Origin: Streptomyces sp. NBC_00250
GTDB taxonomy: Bacteria; Actinomycetota; Actinomycetes; Streptomycetales; Streptomycetaceae
NCBI RefSeq assembly: GCF_036192275.1
Contig: NZ_CP108088.1
Coordinates: 372,001-436,000 of the forward strand
Reading direction: 5' to 3'
DNA: 64,000 bases
Part shown: one piece after another, positions 60,001 through 64,000 of the stretch
Layout of the letters: each line of letters begins with the position of its first letter
Numbering within the stretch: the stretch's first letter is position 1
Made by a program: the position numbers and the translations under genes
Notes under the pieces: generated by a model
What the model saw: the letters and a program-made list of their open reading frames with translations, nothing else
What the model was told of the DNA's origin: nothing
Databases searched by the model: none

Positions 60001-63000
60001 CAGTGCACGGAGACGTCGTACACCACGGGCGCCAACGCGATGCTGGTGGAGCTGCCGTACCGGGTGCTGACCCTTGCGGGCGGGTGCGGGGCGACGCCGA
60101 ACACGGCGAACACCATCGCGGACACCCGTACGCTCTACGACGAGCAGCAGGTAGGCTCGGTGGGCGCCCGGGCGCTCCAGACGTCGACCCAGGTCCTCGC
60201 CTCGTACGCGGGCGACGGTTCGCCGCAGTACCGCACGACGGTGAAGGCGTCCTTCGACAAGTACGGCCGTCAGATCTCCACGGTCGACCCGAACAACAAG
60301 GACGCGGCGCACCCGGACGGCAGCGAGACGAAGACGGCCTACACGCCGTCCGAGGGCGCCCTGCCGACCGCGCTGACCGTGACCAACCCGCTGGGCTGGT
60401 CCTCGACCACGACGATGGACCCGGGCCGCGGCCTGCCCACGCGCGCGGTCGACGAGAACGGGCACGCAACGGACGAGGAGTACGACTCCCTCGGCCGTCT
60501 GATCGCGGTGTGGAAGCCGGGCCGTGACAAGGCGACGCAGAGCCCGCACCAGAAGTTCACGTACGACCTGAAGATCGACCGCGACGGCCCCGCCGCCATC
60601 ACCACGCAGAACATCCGCGAGGACGGCAGCTACGGCACCAGCATCCAGATCCACGACGGCTTCGGCCGGATCCGGCAGACCCAGTCCATGCCGCCGTTCG
60701 GCTCCGTCGGCCGGCTGATCTCGGACGCGATCTTCGACTCGCAGGGCCGCCAGGTCAAGACGACCCCGTCGTACTTCAACAAGGACTCGGGCCCGACGGC
60801 GACGGTCTTCGACCCGCAGGACGCGCAGATCCCGGCGCAGAGCTGGAACGAGTACGACGGCCTCGGCCGGGTCACGGTCAGCAAGTTCATGTCGTACGGC
60901 CAGGAGCAGTGGCGGACGTCGACGACGTACGCCGGTGCGGACCGGGTGGACGTGACGCCGCCGGAGGGCGGGTTCGCGTCGACGACGATCTCGGACGCGC
61001 TGGGGCGGACGACGGAGGTGCGCCAGTACAAGGGGGGCACGCCGACCGGGGCGTACGACGCGACGTTGACGTCGTACGACGTGGCGGGGCGGGTGGTGCT
61101 GCGCAAGGACTCGTCGAACAACGAGTGGCGGTACACCTACGACCTGCTGGGTCAGGCGACGAGCAGCTCGGACCCGGACTCGGGCGAGCTGAGCCGTCAG
61201 TACGACGCGGCCGGCCGGATCACCAGCACCACGGACGCCCGTGGCAGGACGTCCAGCGTCACCTATGACCTGCTGGGCCGCCAGACCGCCGTGTACGACG
61301 GGACGGACACCACCGACGCGTCGAAGAAGACCCTTGAGTGGACCTACGACGGCAAGAAGAAGGGCAAGCCGGACTCGTCCACCCGCTATGTGAACGGCGC
61401 GGCGTACAAGACCACCGTCAACGGCTACGACATCGGCTACCGGCCCACCGGTGTGTCGAAGGTCATCCCGTCGAGCGAGGGCGCGCTGGCCGGCACGTAC
61501 ACCTCGTCGGTCACGTACACCCCGGTGCTCGGTCTGCCCAAGACCGCGACCCTACCCGCGATCACGGGCGCGGGTCTGACCGCCGAGCGGCTGACCAACT
61601 CCTACGACGTCGACGGCAACTTCATCGGCTCCAGCGGCAAGTCCGCGCTGGTGACGGATGTGCAGTACGACGCGTTCGGACGGCCGACCCGTACGACGGT
61701 GGGCCCGTGGGGCACCCAGGTGGTCGCCACCCAGCTGTACGACGCGGGGACGGGCCGAGTGGTCCAGTCCACGCTCGACAAGCAGACGAGCGACACCACG
61801 CACGTCGACCTGACGTCGTACACGTACAACAAGGCGGGCTCGCTCACCTCGTCGAGCACCGTGCAGGACGGTACGGCCGTCGACACGCAGTGCTTCACGT
61901 ACGACTACCTGGGCCGGCTCTCCGCCGCCTGGACCGACCAGGCCGGGACCAGCACGGCGCCCGCGCCCTCGGTCTCCGGCATCGGCGGCTGCGTCAACCC
62001 GAACGAGCCGACGGCGGGCAACGCCTCCGCGCGGGTCGGTGGTCCGGCCCCGTACTGGCAGTCGTACGGCTATGACCTGACCGGCAACCGCACCAAGCTG
62101 GTCCGGCACGACACCACCGGGAACACGGCCAAGGACCAGACGGTCGACCAGACCTTCGCCACTGGCCGCAACACCCCGACCAGCGCCCCCGACACGGGCG
62201 GCGGCACCGGCGGCCCGCACGCGCTGATGACGTCGCGGACCACCGTCGGCGGTGCGGTGAAGACGGCGACGTACCAGTACGACGCCTCCGGCAACACCAC
62301 CGCGATCACCGACACCTCGGGCACCAAGAAGCTCAGCTGGAACGCCGAGGGCCGCATCGACGCCGTCGACGACACGGCGAGCGGCTCGACGAAGTACGTC
62401 TACGACGCCGGTGGCGGCCAGCTCATCCGGCGCACCGACAAGACGGTCACCCTGTTCCTCGGCGCGGACGAGATCACCCTCGACAAGGGCACGGGTGCCG
62501 TCACCGACACCCGCACCTACCCGGGTCCTGGCGGTCTGTCCGTCACCCGCGTCACCAAGGGTGGTGCGGCCAAGCTCTACTACCAGGCGTCCGACCCGCA
62601 CGGCACCAACGGCGTGCAGTTCGAGGCGGGCACCCTGCTCTCCACCCGCCGTCCGACCGACCCGTTCGGCAACGGCCGCGGCACCCAGCCGGGCGCCGGG
62701 GTCTGGGCGGGCAGCCGGGGCTTCGTCGGCGGCACCATCGAGGGCACCGGCTTCACGACGCTGGGAGCGAGACAGTACGACCCGGCGACGGGCCGCTTCC
62801 TGTCGGTCGACCCCGTGTTCACCGCGGGCGACCCGCAGTCGTGGAACGGATACGCCTACGCCAACAACAACCCGGTCGTCAACGCGGACCCGAGCGGTAC
62901 GTGCATCCCGGCCGACGACGGCAGCGGCCGCTGCATGAGCGCGGCCGCGTGGTCGCAGTACTACAACAAGCAGGAGACCGGGACCGGAACGGGCACCGGC

Positions 63001-64000
63001 AGCAGCGGCACCGACACCGGCAGCACCCCGGCCACCACGCAGGCGAAGAACGACAACGCCGCCAAGCAGGCCGCGGCGGCGGAGGCGCTGCGCCAGAAGC
63101 AGGCCGCCGACGAGGCACTGGCCAAGGCGAAGCAGCAGCGCGAAGAGCTGATGAGCAAGATCGTCGACGTGGTCGGCGACCTGATCGGCTTCAACGACGC
63201 GCGCGACTGCTTCACCAAGGGCGACGTGATGGGCTGCGTCAACACGGCCCTGAACTTCGTCCCGTGGTCGAAGGTCTTCAAGGCCGTGAAGGTCGGCATC
63301 AAGGCCTTCAAGCTCTGGAAGGAGGGCGAGAAGGCCTACGACGCCATCCGCAGCGCGCAACGCATCTCCCGAGAGGCCGAGGAGGCGCTGGTCGTCGCGC
63401 GGAAGACGGCGGACGAGGCGGCGTCGGCGGAGCAGGCGGCGGTGACGGCCGAGGCGCAGGCCGCGGAGGCCGCCAAGACCGCGGACAACGCGGGCTCCTG
63501 CCCGATCCAACCGCACAGCTTCCCGGCCGGAACCCCGGTTAAGCTGGCGGACGGCACGACCAAGCCGATCGAGCAGGTCAAGAAGGGCGACAAGGTCCTC
63601 GCGACCGACCCGCAGACCGGCGTGACCCGCGCGGAGACGGTCGAGCAGCTGATCACCACACCGGACGACAAGGAGTTCACCGAGCTCGTCCTGGAATCCG
63701 GTGACGGCAAGGTCACCGAACTCACCACGACGTGGCACCACCCGTTCTGGGACGCGTCGGGACGCCGCTGGACCAAGGCGAGCGAGCTCTCCACCGGCCA
63801 CCAGCTGCGCAGCACCGGCGGGGCCCGCGTCACCGTCACCGGCGTACGGAACTACCACGACGCCGTGGTCACGTACGACCTCACGGTGAGCCGCCTGCAC
63901 ACGTACTTCGTCCTCGCGGGTACGGCTCCGGTCCTCGTGCACAACTGCGGTGGCTACTTCCCGGGCCACGCGGACGAGTGCACGTGCGAGGGCATCGGGG
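57076..64000 (+). CDS. Secreted RHS-repeat polymorphic toxin with pretoxin HINT domain, cut by the right edge
   Basis: The open frame runs at least 2308 codons to the window end. A basic head and hydrophobic signal (VVLASVLAVLLSLVTVPVADAAA) lead to an N-terminal SpvB/RHS-like region, YD/RHS repeats (for example YDLLGRQTAVYDG, YDAFGRPTRT, YDYLGRLSAAW) and the RHS core (LGARQYDPATGRFLSVDPVF, YAYANNNPVVNADPSG, ~1900-1940). A hydrophobic/coiled segment with a KAVKVGIKAFKLWKEG stretch and a HINT domain (CPIQPHSFPAGTPVKLADGTT, TTWHHPFWD, SRLHTYFVLAGTAPVLVHNC, ~2140-2290) follow. HINT domains of this type release the C-terminal toxin. Only ~17 residues of the tip (GGYFPGHADECTCEGIG) are visible, so its activity and the immunity gene are unknown. 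The ATG at 57076 is preceded by a GGAG. Confidence 0.93.
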   Translation, partial: MRAWYAHPSPWSRRRERSMAVVLASVLAVLLSLVTVPVADAAAGPHPKVWTPPNTKLDKTRSVAGSNDPGELGTSTTSRKPGHSRWRLARREVPTGSATVTLRTPGAAKAPGGKAPGKPGTPVIRAGELPVAVADLGAPHRAAKTPTGGATVSVTVHDTATSKAAGAFGNLITVRGASPTTDGGRSVRVELDVKTLEGTGDWHDRARLVAMPACALTTPAKAACRTRTPVASTVDPVTGKLTADVTLPAAQAPATTAAQRAKATEGAAAAPRALAAAAPQPAGAVLLAAEPAASGSGGSFAATPISPSASWSAGSNAGNFTYSYTLSLPTSIGGAAPSAMLGYDSSTVDGMTAASNSQSSWLGEGWNYHPGFISRQYTPCLKAGIDMSGDECWAGQFLSLNLAGHSGQVVKDDQSGELRLQGDDGTKITPLTGLNNGAWNGEGFKVTTTDGTEYYFGANHLPGGDGSDPATKSVSTVPVYHPKAGDPCYSSAKGAASWCQMGWQWNLDHIVDLQGNLISYTYDPETNNYARGGGQNNGTGSLTKYERYSLPRTVSYGQRLPEQIAAKGTLKPAVVMSFKAEERCLEAATDCEEADRTLDNKSRWKDSPLDQACAATGTCTVYGPTFWTSKRLAEVKTEVLVDGGYRTVDTWTLKHSWSYPEDGTGSPTLWLDSIQRTGSNGKTATPLPPVSFKGIQMPNRVDEPVVTALRFYRPRMTEILTETGGRINIGYKDVGCSRINGPMPSAAETNSLPCMPVKWVKPGSPTNTKPSIDWFHKYLVGSISQESRVTSGVGRITEYAYGGGAAWHRNDSEFADEESRTWDNFRGYATVTTTTGNGTLADGPKSKSVATFLRGMGGQVTDSWGGSITDEEEYAGFVRETQTFESVAPDAKVLSGELSTPWRSDPTVTHTPSVSGVPKVTARFVNTAQVRERARLADGSWRETKREVTYDTDRTHAGRVLKVDVFGDVTKPEQRQCTETSYTTGANAMLVELPYRVLTLAGGCGATPNTANTIADTRTLYDEQQVGSVGARALQTSTQVLASYAGDGSPQYRTTVKASFDKYGRQISTVDPNNKDAAHPDGSETKTAYTPSEGALPTALTVTNPLGWSSTTTMDPGRGLPTRAVDENGHATDEEYDSLGRLIAVWKPGRDKATQSPHQKFTYDLKIDRDGPAAITTQNIREDGSYGTSIQIHDGFGRIRQTQSMPPFGSVGRLISDAIFDSQGRQVKTTPSYFNKDSGPTATVFDPQDAQIPAQSWNEYDGLGRVTVSKFMSYGQEQWRTSTTYAGADRVDVTPPEGGFASTTISDALGRTTEVRQYKGGTPTGAYDATLTSYDVAGRVVLRKDSSNNEWRYTYDLLGQATSSSDPDSGELSRQYDAAGRITSTTDARGRTSSVTYDLLGRQTAVYDGTDTTDASKKTLEWTYDGKKKGKPDSSTRYVNGAAYKTTVNGYDIGYRPTGVSKVIPSSEGALAGTYTSSVTYTPVLGLPKTATLPAITGAGLTAERLTNSYDVDGNFIGSSGKSALVTDVQYDAFGRPTRTTVGPWGTQVVATQLYDAGTGRVVQSTLDKQTSDTTHVDLTSYTYNKAGSLTSSSTVQDGTAVDTQCFTYDYLGRLSAAWTDQAGTSTAPAPSVSGIGGCVNPNEPTAGNASARVGGPAPYWQSYGYDLTGNRTKLVRHDTTGNTAKDQTVDQTFATGRNTPTSAPDTGGGTGGPHALMTSRTTVGGAVKTATYQYDASGNTTAITDTSGTKKLSWNAEGRIDAVDDTASGSTKYVYDAGGGQLIRRTDKTVTLFLGADEITLDKGTGAVTDTRTYPGPGGLSVTRVTKGGAAKLYYQASDPHGTNGVQFEAGTLLSTRRPTDPFGNGRGTQPGAGVWAGSRGFVGGTIEGTGFTTLGARQYDPATGRFLSVDPVFTAGDPQSWNGYAYANNNPVVNADPSGTCIPADDGSGRCMSAAAWSQYYNKQETGTGTGTGSSGTDTGSTPATTQAKNDNAAKQAAAAEALRQKQAADEALAKAKQQREELMSKIVDVVGDLIGFNDARDCFTKGDVMGCVNTALNFVPWSKVFKAVKVGIKAFKLWKEGEKAYDAIRSAQRISREAEEALVVARKTADEAASAEQAAVTAEAQAAEAAKTADNAGSCPIQPHSFPAGTPVKLADGTTKPIEQVKKGDKVLATDPQTGVTRAETVEQLITTPDDKEFTELVLESGDGKVTELTTTWHHPFWDASGRRWTKASELSTGHQLRSTGGARVTVTGVRNYHDAVVTYDLTVSRLHTYFVLAGTAPVLVHNCGGYFPGHADECTCEGIG

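Noticed and set aside
58279..60654. A 791-residue minus-strand frame, and a similar 805-residue one at 61552-63969
   Set aside because: Both lie opposite the RHS coding frame, which carries clear YD repeats, RHS core and HINT motifs throughout.

Overview
The window is about 64 kb of high-GC, densely coded DNA with GTG and TTG starts and strong GGAGG-type ribosome binding sites. Its gene families (a conservon cvnABCD, MHYT and SNF2/SWIM genes, an I36 protease inhibitor, many lipoproteins, a kinase fused to a solute-binding domain) point to a Streptomyces or close relative. No rRNA, tRNA, CRISPR array, integrase or plasmid replication gene was seen.

Positions 1-31000 look like ordinary chromosome. 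In order they hold the C-terminal part of a flavohemoglobin, a short MreB-like protein, a lipoprotein/I36-inhibitor pair, a CE4 deacetylase, an ATP-dependent DNA ligase, an extra cvnB and an F420-type oxidoreductase beside a conservon (cvnA-D) with an MHYT protein upstream, a methyltransferase behind a tandem 13-bp repeat, a Ser/Thr kinase with a substrate-binding domain, a secreted esterase, a MOSC protein, a fatty acid desaturase, a SNF2 helicase coupled to a SWIM protein, a septum-formation-like membrane protein, folD behind a ZTP (pfl) riboswitch, and a GAF regulator beside an exaC-type aldehyde dehydrogenase.

Positions 32532-56406 look like an accessory region built in steps at the 3' end of that aldehyde dehydrogenase gene. 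The last ~20 codons of the gene plus its terminator recur four times downstream (near 41484, 47002, 48795 and 56297). Each copy is preceded by a related arm sequence, and the four divide the region into four modules. Module 1 holds a DHFR-like reductase, an AraC regulator, a broken IS5-type element and a vanRS-like two-component system with a D,D-carboxypeptidase and a VanJ-like phosphatase. Module 2 holds a 1407-aa subtilase with a beta-propeller-like tail and a divergent regulator. Module 3 holds only gene relics. Module 4 holds a PucR-type regulator with a ferredoxin-reductase/desaturase pair, a PIN protein, a split S74 tail-fibre-like pair and a thioredoxin relic. The pattern fits repeated site-specific integration with attR-like scars, but no integrase survives in the window.

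Positions 57076-64000 hold a very large secreted RHS-repeat protein with a pretoxin HINT domain. It runs off the right edge before its toxin tip, so it is a polymorphic toxin whose effector and immunity genes lie outside the window.
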